Shown here piece after piece: positions 30,924 through 40,887 of a DNA stretch of 58,559 nt; position 1 is the stretch's first letter, and every line of letters starts with the position of its first letter. Location: NCBI GenBank assembly GCA_003478355.1, contig QUFC01000026.1:1-58559 (forward strand), in the 5' to 3' direction. The stretch is from Lachnospiraceae bacterium AM48-27BH. GTDB lineage: Bacteria > Bacillota > Clostridia > Lachnospirales > Lachnospiraceae. The notes under the pieces were generated by a model. That model saw nothing but the letters and a program-made list of their open reading frames with translations, was not told the origin of the DNA and ran no database searches. The translations under genes and the position numbers were made by a program.

Positions 30924-32360
30924 ATGAATTTACCAAAACGAAATAGTGCGGACGGGCGCTGTTACTGGATGAAGCCCGAGGTACAGGAGGAACTGCAACC
31001 GCTCTTTGACCAGTGCATCCAGGATGCCATTGACGGGAGAATCACGCGGCTTGATTCTCACTGGCCGCCGGTAGTGGTCAGCAGCGAAGGCGCGCCCTTT
31101 GAGGTGTGGCAACTGCTTCGGACATGGACCGAAGCGCAGCGGGCCGAGACCCTTGACGCGGAAAAGGCCATCGCCTTCAGCGAAAACCTGCGCCGCCAGA
31201 GCCGGTGGGGTGAAATTGACCACCATCTACTTGATATGCTGCAACGGGAGCTACAGGAGAAATATTTTATCGTGACAGGCAATGAAGATGACCACTTCTG
31301 GGAGCGGGAGTATTCCCTGAAACCAGGCATTCGTGCAGAGCAGGTCCCGGAGCCGTTGCTGCGTTTCGCCTGCTATGTGGCTGTGAGCTATAAAGTGTAT
31401 GGTTTGGACTTTCAGTATCTGGACGCCAATTACCTCTTTGGATTGGTGGAGAAAGTCCGTCCTGATATGGTGAAAAAGCTCCGGGAACATGGGACCGGCA
31501 GACTGCCGCTCTCTCTGCAAAAGCGGAAAACAGAGCACTTCACCGCATCGGCCAACGATGCCTTTGCTGTGATCCGTATTACTGCCAGGGACAACACAGA
31601 GGAATGCTGCCATGAAGTGCTGGACTACCTGTGTGAGATTCTGGAGCAGGAGGACTTTCCCCGCAGCTATGCCCTGGAGTTCAAAGGGCCGGAAAAGAGG
31701 TATCTTCCCATTACAGGACTGCCCAAAAAGGGAGTAAACCAGCTCTTTGCCTGTGCCGTGCAGTACCCCGGCCTCCACCCCCTGATGGAACGGTACGCCC
31801 GGCTTGCTATGCGGCAATATGAGCAGTACACCAATCTCAGCGATGAGCAGTGCGCGCTCCCCGGAAGTTTTGCCGTGTTCGCCCTGGGAATGCTGGGGCA
31901 AGAGTGGCGGCAGCTGGTATGGGATTATCTCGCTCTCTGTGATGATGAGCACTCCCACTTACAGGAAAAATTCCTCCGGGAGTATGTGAAACAGTTCGGA
32001 TTTACCGCCGATACCGTCCCTGTATTTGTCCGTGGGGTGCTGTCCATGCAGAACATGAAGTATTTCAAGGACTATGCCGCGTGGATGGCAAACGCAGAAA
32101 GCCTGGACGCTCTGCTGGAGGCAAAAATCCACCTGTCTAAGATCGTTCCAAGCGGTTTTTCCTCCGACGAGGATGACGATGATGACGAGGACGAGAAACC
32201 CGCAGAAGAAACAGAAGCCAGCCCGGAGGAAGTGCTGCAATACGCATGGGAAACGGTCTGCTATGTGATCTGGGGCAAAGCCAGCGCCAAGGGTGGTCAG
32301 AAAGTGGTGGAAGCAGCTCCGGAGGAGCTGAGAGAACAATATCAGAAAATTTTTCAATAG
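30924..32360 (+). CDS. DUF6138-like protein, first cargo gene
   Basis: A 478-residue soluble protein that I place tentatively in DUF6138, a family found with immunity-type genes of Firmicutes. It is mostly helical, with a strongly acidic stretch near residues 412-420 (SDEDDDDDEDEK) before a final helix. ATG 30924 follows GAAAGAGG; the longer open frame upstream is not needed. It begins a run of same-strand genes with short gaps to about 49 kb. No catalytic motif, signal peptide or membrane segment is visible. A role as an immunity protein is inferred from context only. Confidence 0.7.
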   Translation: MNLPKRNSADGRCYWMKPEVQEELQPLFDQCIQDAIDGRITRLDSHWPPVVVSSEGAPFEVWQLLRTWTEAQRAETLDAEKAIAFSENLRRQSRWGEIDHHLLDMLQRELQEKYFIVTGNEDDHFWEREYSLKPGIRAEQVPEPLLRFACYVAVSYKVYGLDFQYLDANYLFGLVEKVRPDMVKKLREHGTGRLPLSLQKRKTEHFTASANDAFAVIRITARDNTEECCHEVLDYLCEILEQEDFPRSYALEFKGPEKRYLPITGLPKKGVNQLFACAVQYPGLHPLMERYARLAMRQYEQYTNLSDEQCALPGSFAVFALGMLGQEWRQLVWDYLALCDDEHSHLQEKFLREYVKQFGFTADTVPVFVRGVLSMQNMKYFKDYAAWMANAESLDALLEAKIHLSKIVPSGFSSDEDDDDDEDEKPAEETEASPEEVLQYAWETVCYVIWGKASAKGGQKVVEAAPEELREQYQKIFQ

Positions 32361-32378
32361 ACTATAAGGAGGACCCGG

Positions 32379-33470
32379 ATGAGTGAAGTAAGCTATTCAA
32401 ATGTACCTCCCATGATGGCTGCCATCAAAAGTGGTGACATAGAGGTGATTCGTTCCCTGCTTCACGCAGGGCATTCTCCCAATGAGCCACAATGCTATCA
32501 GGTAATGATTGGAGATTGGCCGCGGGATGACGAAGCCTCTCCGCTGGAATTGGCTGTACTGGAAAATCGGATGGACATGGTACAGCTCCTGATCGAATGC
32601 GGAGCAGATTTGACCCATAACCCGGAAGAATTGCTTTGTGGTTCCCTGCGCAGTCAAGACCTGACCCTGTTTTCCTTTTTGGTAGATGTGGGAGTCAGAA
32701 TCCCCGCAACACAAAGGGATATATGCAGGCTGTTTCTCCACTTGATGGATCGGGATGAGCCTAATGTACTCCCCATTTTGAAAAGGATGGGCATGGATTT
32801 GAAACAATACGGCGGTGAAGCCCTGCGCAGTATGGCGAGCCATGGAAATCAGCTGCTGGTGGAGTATCTGATTCAAAACGGGGCGGACATCAACTATCAC
32901 AAGCCAGATATGGTGTTTCCCTACGCTTCGACTCCTGTCACTGAAGCTGCACGGCACAACGATTTTTCTATGGTGCGCTGGCTTGTGGAACAGGGTGCAG
33001 ACATCACCATCCCGGATAAATACGGTGACCGGCCCTACACCGTGGCAGTACAGAACAAAAATCAGGAAATGGCCGCCTACTTAAAAGCTCTGGAGCCGGA
33101 GGAATGGCATAACGAACAGGAAAAGGCGCGTCAACTCACGCCTTACAAGCTGCCTGCCAAGCTGGTGGAATACTTAAAGACCGGCCCCTTGCGTCTGGAA
33201 TTTCCAGAGCGGGAACTGGTGAAATGGGCGGAACTGTACCCCTACATGGATGTACAGGAGATGACCTGGAAACGGAAAAAGTTGCTCTCCCTTATGGCGA
33301 AAATGGACAATTACAGCGACTATTTGCTGCTGTGGAGTCCCAGAGATAAGAAACTCTGGTATCTGGACATTGAGCATAAGGAGTTTCATCCGTTAGCCAA
33401 ATGGGAAGAATTTATTGCTGATCCCGGAAAATATCTTAATGGAATGATTGAGGGCGAGTTTGAGGAATAA
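32379..33470 (+). CDS. Ankyrin-repeat protein
   Basis: A 363-residue protein with ankyrin repeats over about residues 10-240: PMMAAIKSGDIEVIRSLLHA, PLELAVLENRMDMVQLLIEC, TEAARHNDFSMVRWLVEQGAD and DRPYTVAVQNKNQEMAAYL. The last 100 residues are not ankyrin; they hold a Trp-rich motif (LLLWSPRDKKLWYLDIEH) that may be a separate binding domain. AAGGAGG precedes ATG 32379. Ankyrin proteins are a known class of immunity proteins in polymorphic toxin systems, which fits the setting but is not proof. Confidence 0.8.
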   Translation: MSEVSYSNVPPMMAAIKSGDIEVIRSLLHAGHSPNEPQCYQVMIGDWPRDDEASPLELAVLENRMDMVQLLIECGADLTHNPEELLCGSLRSQDLTLFSFLVDVGVRIPATQRDICRLFLHLMDRDEPNVLPILKRMGMDLKQYGGEALRSMASHGNQLLVEYLIQNGADINYHKPDMVFPYASTPVTEAARHNDFSMVRWLVEQGADITIPDKYGDRPYTVAVQNKNQEMAAYLKALEPEEWHNEQEKARQLTPYKLPAKLVEYLKTGPLRLEFPERELVKWAELYPYMDVQEMTWKRKKLLSLMAKMDNYSDYLLLWSPRDKKLWYLDIEHKEFHPLAKWEEFIADPGKYLNGMIEGEFEE

Positions 33471-33483
33471 GGAGAGAAGCAAA

Positions 33484-34239
33484 ATGGAACAGGCATACTG
33501 CACCGCAGTTTTCTGGCGCGGCGGAGAAAAGATTGATCTGAATGGACTAAAACCAGATGCGGTACGGTGTCTGTCTGTGACGGGAGAGCGGAAGGTGAAT
33601 CTGTCCTTCCTGCGAGATTATCCCAATCTGGAGGAACTGACCCTAATGGAAAAATGTGAGGGTGTAGAAGTTCTCTCCGGGCTAAAGCAGCTTCATACAC
33701 TGTCCCTATGGCTGTCGGCCCCTTTTTCCTGGGACAATGTTTCTCTCCCCGGCCTGCGTGTTCTCCACCTGCGTGGAGAAAAGAATGGCGACATTACCCC
33801 ACTTCTCACCAGCATTACCTATCTCCATTTGGAGGAAATGCGGAAAACGGAAGATCTTGCCCCTTTCCTGACTCCAGCGACCCGGCTTCAGAAACTCTAT
33901 CTCCAGTCACTCCCAGCTGTGCAGGAACTACCGGCTCTGGATGGGCTTCCTTCCCTTTATGCCCTGAAACTCTATGAGCTGTATAAACTAAACGATTTGT
34001 CCGTCCTATCTCACAGCCATTTACGCTACTTTGCTGCCTCTCTGATCGGGGATAAACTCTCCGCCCAGGCGCTGGCAGATGCTGTGATGGCGATTTCCAA
34101 TCTGGAGGCAGCCGCACTCCAGCTGGTAGACCGCTCCGAGCGGCGCTATGGCGGTGTCCAAAAAGCCTTTGCCGCCGCTGGCAAGTCCCCGCTGCTACGG
34201 GAGGAAATAAGTGCTTTGAGTACATGGCTGTCGCTGTAA
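33484..34239 (+). CDS. Leucine-rich-repeat protein
   Basis: A 251-residue protein made of irregular leucine-rich repeats (NLEELTLMEKCEGVEVLSGL, QLHTLSLWL, GLRVLHLRGE, LQKLYLQSL, SLYALKLYELYKL). It should form a curved solenoid used for protein binding. It is cytoplasmic: no signal peptide or wall anchor. ATG 33484 follows AAGGAGAG, 13 bases after the ankyrin gene. Probably an immunity-type binding protein. Confidence 0.75.
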   Translation: MEQAYCTAVFWRGGEKIDLNGLKPDAVRCLSVTGERKVNLSFLRDYPNLEELTLMEKCEGVEVLSGLKQLHTLSLWLSAPFSWDNVSLPGLRVLHLRGEKNGDITPLLTSITYLHLEEMRKTEDLAPFLTPATRLQKLYLQSLPAVQELPALDGLPSLYALKLYELYKLNDLSVLSHSHLRYFAASLIGDKLSAQALADAVMAISNLEAAALQLVDRSERRYGGVQKAFAAAGKSPLLREEISALSTWLSL

Positions 34240-34263
34240 CACAACGGAAAGGAGGCGACCAGA

Positions 34264-34938
34264 TTGTGTGAGAATGCGAAAATTCTTTGTCCTTACTGTT
34301 TGACGAGAGAAATTGATCCGGCACAGGCGATATGCTCTGTTTGTTATTCAAAAGAGGATAAATTGGAACGAGGCAGTTGGGATGATCTGCGGAAGCGCAA
34401 GAATACCGATGAAATCCAGATGTTTACCATAGCCAAGAAAGTAGATGAAGCGTTCCAGGTACCAGAAAATAAAGCCTATGCCTGTAGAGAGAAACACGAA
34501 ATGATTCAGGCCGAGGCTTTGGAGCGGGAAATGGAGGATTTTCACCGGCGGCGCATTCTCTGTATGGCGGAGATATTTTCCAAGATTGATTGCAGCAGCC
34601 TCTTTCCCAGCTACATAGAATTGGATACCTATTTCAAGAATGTGCAGGATTATGCCCATCAGCACATTGCCACAGAACAGCTCAGAGAGGTTCAGGAGTA
34701 TCTGCGGTCACAGATTCCATGGAAATCCCTATCCAGTCAGCGGATGGATCTGGGGGCAGAACTTCTCAACTTTTGGTGCGGAGAAGATGAGTTGGATTGG
34801 GGCTATTCTCAATATTTTGAGATTGCAGCAGGTAATCTCAAACCGTTTCTTGCAATGACCTTATTCACAAAGATTCTGTGTAAGCATTTTCCAGATGTAA
34901 TGTCTGCGCCAGTCAAGCGGCTGAGCAGCAAACTTTGA
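34264..34938 (+). CDS. Hypothetical protein with N-terminal zinc ribbon
   Basis: A 224-residue protein with a TTG start at 34264, placed after GGAAAGGAGG; no ATG gives a sensible N-terminus. Two CxxC pairs near the start (CPYC and CSVC) suggest a zinc ribbon, followed by a helical domain. The C-terminal LLNFWCGEDELDWGYSQYFE stretch is distinctive, but I cannot name the family. It is part of the cargo operon and in frame throughout. Confidence 0.65.
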   Translation: MCENAKILCPYCLTREIDPAQAICSVCYSKEDKLERGSWDDLRKRKNTDEIQMFTIAKKVDEAFQVPENKAYACREKHEMIQAEALEREMEDFHRRRILCMAEIFSKIDCSSLFPSYIELDTYFKNVQDYAHQHIATEQLREVQEYLRSQIPWKSLSSQRMDLGAELLNFWCGEDELDWGYSQYFEIAAGNLKPFLAMTLFTKILCKHFPDVMSAPVKRLSSKL

Positions 34939-34961
34939 GTCACTAAAAAGGGGGTACTTTC

Positions 34962-37394
34962 ATGCCAGACTGGGCACAAATCATATCCGATGCGCTGGAC
35001 ATTCTGAAATTTGACGGAGCCGTACAGGACACTCTGGCGGAACTGCGAGAAAAATGGGGCGCGCAGGTCCCGGCGCTGCTGGATGAACGCTTTGATGCCG
35101 TTGGCGTTCAGTATATGAAGCTATCCCATGAAAAAGGGGCGGCGGCATTGGGGCAGGAGCTGTCTGCCTTCGGCTGGGCGCTGTATAACCTGGATGATGA
35201 GGACGAGTATCTGTTTGCCTTGATCCCAGAGGAAGAACGCAGCGAATGGGAACGCTACTGCAAAAAGCAGGGGCAATATTGCCACCTGATGAAACAGCAA
35301 GGGCGAAAATGGGGCGACCATGCCAAGGAGCAGGACCCTGGGAAACTGATGCCCTGCGAGGAATACATCCTTCAGGATGGGTACGATTATTTCTTCAATT
35401 CTCTGGCGGGTGATTTTGCGGCGGGAGAATGGAAAAACCAAAACGCAGAGGAGTGGAAAAACGGCTGTGTGGCCGATCTGCGCCACCGTCCGCCGCAAGT
35501 AATCCGCTCCCACAGCTTGCCGCACCTTGGATGCCTTACCTATTCCCCGGAACATGAACTATATGCTGCATCGAGGGCCGCTGGCAGCGGGACGATTGGC
35601 CGGGCATTACTGAGCAAGAATCCAACCACGCTCAACTGGGCCGAACCGTCCCCCATTGGATATGACGGTCCGCCCCAGACCCTGTGCTGGGCTGACCATT
35701 CCCTCTGGGTGGGTGATCCCACCAACGCTACACGGATTGAACTGACTGACCGGGGCACCTGCCAGGATGTGAAAAACTGGACTCTGCCGGAAGATGGATG
35801 GAGCACCAAATACCATTGTGGCATTACGACAGATGGTCTGGGCCGGGTCTACTTTTCCAACGAGTGGTACAAGGGGCAGATTTACCGTTGGGAAAACGGC
35901 AAGGTAACAAAACACACCTTCTCTCTGGATGGATACGACCATCTCTCTGAGGCTGTTCCTGTTCCCGGCACAGGCCGCATTACCATGATCCACGCCGTCA
36001 GCGGAAAGGGACGGGTGGAAGAATGCCTTCTGGAACTGGACATGGACACCGGGTGGTGCCGCATCGCCCCCCTGCCCGGAATGGGTGAGGAGCTGAAACT
36101 TCGCTGGTTTACCGGGGACTGGCTGCTGGTGCAGGGAAACGGCGAGATCCTCTCCGATGACTTTGCCCAGCTCATCAATATGAACACCCGTGAAGTGCTG
36201 CGTATCCGTCCGGGAATGTTCGACGGGGAGAAAATGCAGCACATTGGAATACTCACCGATGGCACGGTGGTCATCGTTACCCGGCGGGACAAGGTTGGGC
36301 CGGTGTTCCGTTATCCCATCGACTTCTGGGGCTTCCTTCGGACGGCAAACAAGCCCAAAAAGCTGGAATGGCGGGAGTACAAAGAAGTATACCCGAATCT
36401 GCCCTTCTTTCTACCGTCCAAGACCACGGAGCGAAAAATTATTATCAAAAAAGACAGCCTGACCATCCTGGGGTCGGTGTTTACGCCGCCGTTTACCCTG
36501 TCGCAGCTGGCGGAAAAATTGGGGCCTGCCCGCATTGTCCTGCAAAATGGAACACGGAAAAGCCCCATTACAGGCCGAGAGAGTCCCTATACCCAGGCAC
36601 TTGCTTTGTGGGACGAGCTTGGACTCCAGGGCTGGTTAGATGAAGATGAGCAGACCATCAAAACCCTTGGTGTCCGGGTAGCGGCACAGGGAGAGTATGC
36701 GGTTCGGCAGACATTTGACGGAACGGTTTGGATCGGGTCCAAGGACTACCGGGAGGCCAGTTGGAAGGATTTCGCCGGATTTGCCCATACCCTCAAATTA
36801 GGCGGCTTTACCGTTTATACCCGCTTGCCGGGTCCTGTTTCAGAGGAGCAGTCAGCGCAGAAAGCAAAGCTGGAGGCCCTCTCCGCCATGGTGCAGATCA
36901 GCTGGAAAGAGCCAGAGCAAAAGGCAGCGAAAGCGCAGAAATACAAGTTATCCAAGCCGACTGAACCAGTGCTCACCTTTACCAGCTTCAACTTCAAGCT
37001 GGCGGTCATGGAAGTCCTGATGTACGAGAAAGGCTTACTGGCTCCTAAACTGGATGCCCATGAGTTTGCCAGAGAGTATAGCCGACGCAAGATCGACATT
37101 GACGCGGAAGGGTATGAACCCATCCCAGAGATTCGGAAGTGGCTGGAGAAATACCCTGTCCCGGAGCGGTTGGCCCCGGAGGTCACAGAAATCGAGATGG
37201 ATGGCGGCAGCGAGATTTATACCCAGCTCTGTCCGTTCTGGGATGGCGAGGATGGAGCCTTTGATCTTAATACCATTACGGAGGCGGAACTGCGCCAGTT
37301 CCCCAATCTCAAACATATTACCCTCATGTCCTCCAAGCCGGAACAGGTGCTGCCCGTTCTGGAACGGTGCGGTATCAAGGTAGACTTGCTGTGA
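34962..37394 (+). CDS. Large beta-propeller-like protein with DUF6892-like C-terminus
   Basis: An 810-residue soluble protein. Residues about 170-450 contain repeated short beta-type segments (LGCLTYSPEHELYAAS, QTLCWADHSLWVGD, GLGRVYFSNEWYKGQIYRW, GDWLLVQGNGEIL) that suggest a beta-propeller. The C-terminal 140 residues (FNFKLAVMEVLMYEKGLLAP... and LRQFPNLKHITLMSSKPEQV) I place tentatively in DUF6892, a family seen among immunity-type genes. AAAGGGGG lies before ATG 34962. The fusion of a propeller with an immunity-type domain suggests a multi-domain binding protein. Confidence 0.65.
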   Translation: MPDWAQIISDALDILKFDGAVQDTLAELREKWGAQVPALLDERFDAVGVQYMKLSHEKGAAALGQELSAFGWALYNLDDEDEYLFALIPEEERSEWERYCKKQGQYCHLMKQQGRKWGDHAKEQDPGKLMPCEEYILQDGYDYFFNSLAGDFAAGEWKNQNAEEWKNGCVADLRHRPPQVIRSHSLPHLGCLTYSPEHELYAASRAAGSGTIGRALLSKNPTTLNWAEPSPIGYDGPPQTLCWADHSLWVGDPTNATRIELTDRGTCQDVKNWTLPEDGWSTKYHCGITTDGLGRVYFSNEWYKGQIYRWENGKVTKHTFSLDGYDHLSEAVPVPGTGRITMIHAVSGKGRVEECLLELDMDTGWCRIAPLPGMGEELKLRWFTGDWLLVQGNGEILSDDFAQLINMNTREVLRIRPGMFDGEKMQHIGILTDGTVVIVTRRDKVGPVFRYPIDFWGFLRTANKPKKLEWREYKEVYPNLPFFLPSKTTERKIIIKKDSLTILGSVFTPPFTLSQLAEKLGPARIVLQNGTRKSPITGRESPYTQALALWDELGLQGWLDEDEQTIKTLGVRVAAQGEYAVRQTFDGTVWIGSKDYREASWKDFAGFAHTLKLGGFTVYTRLPGPVSEEQSAQKAKLEALSAMVQISWKEPEQKAAKAQKYKLSKPTEPVLTFTSFNFKLAVMEVLMYEKGLLAPKLDAHEFAREYSRRKIDIDAEGYEPIPEIRKWLEKYPVPERLAPEVTEIEMDGGSEIYTQLCPFWDGEDGAFDLNTITEAELRQFPNLKHITLMSSKPEQVLPVLERCGIKVDLL

Positions 37395-37403
37395 GGTGAA
37401 AGC

Positions 37404-38434
37404 ATGAAAGCGAAACTAAAAGTGATAAAGAACTGGGAGTTTGAGGAATTTGAACTGACGGGAACTTCCTTCAAATACAGCCCGACTGGATGCAAAGGTA
37501 TGGTAGCCCGCAGCGAGGATGAAATTGTGTTTTGGACCTATCATCTCGTGCAAAAGTGCAGCGGCGTTTTGTGGGTCAAAGGCGAAGTTTCCAGGTGGAT
37601 TCCCAGCCCGGAGCCGAAAGAGCAGCAAGATGTTTGGGAAGATCCTGTCTTGCTCTCATGCGACAGAGGAATACTGTTGGTTTGCCCGGCCAGTAAATCC
37701 CTTTGGTGGATGCCGCAGATGGATGGAGAGTGGATTCCGATCCCCATGGATAACTGGTGTGCCCAGGGTATTCCCAAGCCGGTGGCAGTCACCGGAAGCC
37801 AGGGCGTTTTCCCTATTGTGTGCCGAGTGGACAACTCCGCTGATGCGACCAACAGTTTTACCAGCCTGACGGTAGACTTTGAAACCATGACTGCACACTG
37901 GGCAGAAAGCGGCTCTTGCGTATACAGCAAAGCAGGAACCCGACAGACCCATTTGGCGGCGGTAGAGCGAGCTGGCGGCAATTTTGCCAGGCAGACTTTC
38001 ACTACAACTATCCTATGATTGGCTCCATACTGGAACAGAACGGACAGTTTTATGCCTTTTTGGAAAGCAGCACCATCAATCCGGCGGGTCTTTCTCTCAT
38101 GGGCTACTATTGGTATCTGGAACTGGAGGAAAACGGACTATTCAAAAAGAAACTGTGGGGCAAAGATAATTTAAGCCGCCTGCCCGGAAAACACGGGATG
38201 CGCGGAAAATTCTCCGGTGACAGGACTTGCCTGATCCTATCTCCCATTTTTAAGAATGATGACTGGAAGGGTAAACAAAAGGTGCTGCGCCTTTCGGATT
38301 TGGTGCTGATCGACCTTGCCATGCCCCGTGGATACGCTTCCTTCCATGTGCTGGATGTATGGGGAAATCGGGCATTTCTCAGCGATGAGAAAGACAAGCT
38401 GGTTCTTTGTGAAATGACCTTGGAACAGTTATGA
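37404..38434 (+). pseudogene. Beta-propeller-like cargo protein (one-base frameshift)
   Basis: Read as two overlapping frames, 37404-38018 and 37916-38434. One missing C at 37987-37988 joins them (GGNFAQADFHYNYPMIGSIL). The restored protein is about 343 residues and rich in beta segments ending in aromatic residues (GILLVCPASKSLWWMP, GYYWYLELEENG, GNRAFLSDEKDKLVLCEM), like a small propeller related in style to the preceding gene. ATG 37404 follows GAGGTG 10 bases after that gene. No named family is recognised. Confidence 0.65.
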
Positions 38435-38443
38435 GGTAAACCA

Positions 38444-38821
38444 ATGGAATTATTTGCAAAAAGAATGACTTGGGAGCTGGACAATGAGGAAGGACTGTCC
38501 TGCCTGTCCTTTGAACTGGAGGATGGCTACTTTACACTCTCCCGCAAGACCGGCGCGGAAACACTCCGCTTGGAAATGAATGATCCAGCCAATGGTCAGT
38601 TGATTGACCCGGACTGTTTTGAATATGCCCTTGATAATACCAGGTTTCGTCTAAATATCGTGCGGAACAACCGAAAAGTTCTGCGGTATCTGGAAGAACA
38701 CCACATCAACACGGAGTTGTATGGAGAAATCGTCCTTCACTACACTCCTCTCAGCAAGCCACAGCTTGAATTATTATCTGCCGTGGTTCTCAGACTGTTT
38801 TTCGGTGAACTGCTTTTTTAG
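38444..38821 (+). CDS. Small cargo protein of unknown family
   Basis: A 125-residue soluble alpha/beta protein (MELFAKRMTWELDNEEG...) starting nine bases after the previous gene. The size and acidic character fit a single-domain immunity protein, but there is no recognisable signature. It is in frame and without membrane segments. Confidence 0.6.
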   Translation: MELFAKRMTWELDNEEGLSCLSFELEDGYFTLSRKTGAETLRLEMNDPANGQLIDPDCFEYALDNTRFRLNIVRNNRKVLRYLEEHHINTELYGEIVLHYTPLSKPQLELLSAVVLRLFFGELLF

Positions 38822-38867
38822 GCGGAAACAGAAGTGTCGTTGGCAGAAATCATGCGAGGGGATAACT

Positions 38868-39569
38868 ATGGTTAAAATTCATCGTATTTGGTTCAATACG
38901 GAGAGAATGGACAGAGAGGATCACTACAAAATCACATTATTCAGTCGCCCTCGTGTATCTATTCATGTGGACGAGTACATTTGGAGTTTCATCGAAGAAA
39001 ACATTGTGAAGCCACACAAGCTTATGCGCAGTGAGAAGCATGGGTATCTGTTGGACATTTCGTTTGACCAGTTTGACCCAGCAAAACACCGATATTATCC
39101 GCTTTCCCCGTACAACGGGCCGCTTCGGGAAGGTGTCGAGATGGACAGCGCAAACAGAAGCTATTTCCGTGAGGATTTTGTAGGCGGCAAGGAGCGGACT
39201 ACCTGGTTCTCTCCCAATAAAATATGGACAAACTGCGGCGACAAGGTCCTGAATGTGGACATCAAAGCCGCCAATGTAAGCGAGAGCATCACCCCCAGAG
39301 AATACGCAGACTTGCTGTTCGATGGGATTGGGGCAGCATTGGTGTTTAACTTCAAAAGGCTCAAGCGCGAGGAGTTTGATGGGCTGAAGCCCAAGATTGA
39401 CTGGAGCATCGTAGAAAGCTTCCCCTTTCCCGCACCCTTTGAGGAGCAGCGGTACATTGGGGATGAAGGCGAAATTCATGTGTATTCCTGGGATGGCCGA
39501 AAGGAAACGACCCTTGTTGGTCCCTATTCCGTGCGGGAGTTGTATCTGGAGCATTTCGGAGAATCGTGA
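38868..39569 (+). CDS. Cargo protein of unknown family, 233 residues
   Basis: The start is set at ATG 38868 (MVKIHRIWFNTERMDRED), after GCGAGGGG; the frame is open earlier, to 38721, but that part overlaps the previous gene. The protein is soluble and aromatic-rich (DQFDPAKHRYYPLSPYNG, ERTTWFSPNKIWTNCG) and ends VRELYLEHFGES. I do not recognise the family. Its place in the operon suggests another immunity-type protein. Confidence 0.6.
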   Translation: MVKIHRIWFNTERMDREDHYKITLFSRPRVSIHVDEYIWSFIEENIVKPHKLMRSEKHGYLLDISFDQFDPAKHRYYPLSPYNGPLREGVEMDSANRSYFREDFVGGKERTTWFSPNKIWTNCGDKVLNVDIKAANVSESITPREYADLLFDGIGAALVFNFKRLKREEFDGLKPKIDWSIVESFPFPAPFEEQRYIGDEGEIHVYSWDGRKETTLVGPYSVRELYLEHFGES

Positions 39570-39583
39570 GGAGGAATTTTGCC

Positions 39584-39859
39584 GTGCAAGTTTGGTCAAA
39601 GGTGGATTTTGGTACCGGAACGGTCACCTTTCTGGATGACACACGAAAAGAAGATATGCTGCAAGTGGAATATCCAAACAGTTTCTTGCTGGATATGGGC
39701 TGGTATCAGGACAGATATATCATTTCTATCATTCAAAATTTTGATTGGACGCATCCAGTCCAGCAGTATGAAACAGCAGAAAGGAATCAGCTTCCCAAGC
39801 TGTTGACGGAGGCGGTTCGCCTTGTGGAAAAGGAATCACAGTCTGCCGGAGCAAATTGA
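39584..39859 (+). CDS. Small cargo protein, GTG start
   Basis: A 91-residue protein (MQVWSKVDFGTGTVTFLDD...). GTG 39584 is chosen because GAGGAGG lies 8 bases before it; an in-frame GTG at 39566 overlaps that ribosome site and the previous stop codon. The sequence alternates beta segments and Trp/Tyr residues (LLDMGWYQDRYIISIIQNFD), consistent with a small immunity-type domain. No family name can be given. Confidence 0.55.
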   Translation: MQVWSKVDFGTGTVTFLDDTRKEDMLQVEYPNSFLLDMGWYQDRYIISIIQNFDWTHPVQQYETAERNQLPKLLTEAVRLVEKESQSAGAN

Positions 39860-39872
39860 AAGAGGACTTGAT

Positions 39873-40876
39873 ATGAACGAGAATTTATTTCGACCACAAT
39901 TTGATACATTGAAACTGTCCGATAAGCTCTGGCTGATGCAGACGCTGGCGACTCGTTATAATTTGACATTCAAAGAACTATACGCCTTTTCCCGCTGGAG
40001 ACAGAGCTGCACTACCGGCCTGTTTGAAAAAGGTGGCCGGGAGTTTGTCTTTGTCCCAGGCGATACCGTGATTCTTGGCTGGGAGGGCTTTATCCAAGGA
40101 ATGGACAAGGCCAACCAAGAGGAACTGGCGGATATTTTTGCGGAAATCGAATATGAGGCACTGCGGAGGAATTTCTTCGGCAAGGTATGACCCCAGTACG
40201 CCAGATGACCATTGGCCCCATGTTTGTGGGCAGAAAACTGGAGGAGATTGGCTGGGAAAGTGTACCCATGAACGACCCTCGCATCACCGCCCACCCTGAG
40301 TGGCTGGAGAACTTGCAGAGGTGGGCGGGTCAGGACAGCCAGAGCTTTGAAATACACGAAACGGTCCGCTTTGAACGCAATGCTGATAGCTGGCGAGCGT
40401 GGCTGTGCCATCCAATGACCTACCCAGAGTTTCAGCGGTCCCTGTTGTGGGAGCTGGCAGCCAGCCTTCCCACGCCGGATGAGTGGGCCTACCTGTGCGG
40501 CGGCGGATGCCGAACCCTGTTTCCCTGGGGGGATGGACTGGACTATAAGATGAAACTACACCACTTTGAAAGAGAGGAAGAACAGGGTAAGTCATACGAC
40601 ATAGAGCAGGCTAACTTCTTTGGCCTGTCTATTGCCTACGACCCCTATAAGCGAGAGTTGGTAGACGGGAAAACATTGACCACCTGCGGCGGCGACGGAG
40701 GCTGCAATATCTGCGGAGGCATGGGTCCTTTGCTTGGATATTTACCCTGTTCCCCTCATTGTAAACCGGAGGTTCGGGAAGATAATGAGATTCACAATGA
40801 CTATGACTTTTTCCGTCCTGTTATCCGGGTGCAGACATCCGGGTGGAGAATGGTAATAGATAGAGCGCAAGAGTAA
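39873..40876 (+). pseudogene. FGE/sulfatase-modifying-factor-like cargo protein (one-base frameshift)
   Basis: Read as 39873-40190 and 40187-40876, which overlap by ATGA. One missing G at 40165-40166 joins them as EYEALREEFLRQGMTPVRQM, giving a protein of about 334 residues. The second half carries PTPDEWAYLCGGGCRTLFPWGDGL, the hallmark of formylglycine-generating-enzyme-like (C-type lectin fold) domains, and a Cys/Gly-rich loop (GGDGGCNICGGMG). The N-terminal part is a helical domain. No sulfatase is nearby, so the domain probably serves binding. GAAAGAGG precedes ATG 39873. Confidence 0.65.
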
Positions 40877-40887
40877 GGAGGTAAACT

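Noticed and set aside
39873..40876. Diversity-generating retroelement target
   Set aside because: The lectin-like fold suggested it, but there is no reverse transcriptase and no template/variable repeat pair in the window.
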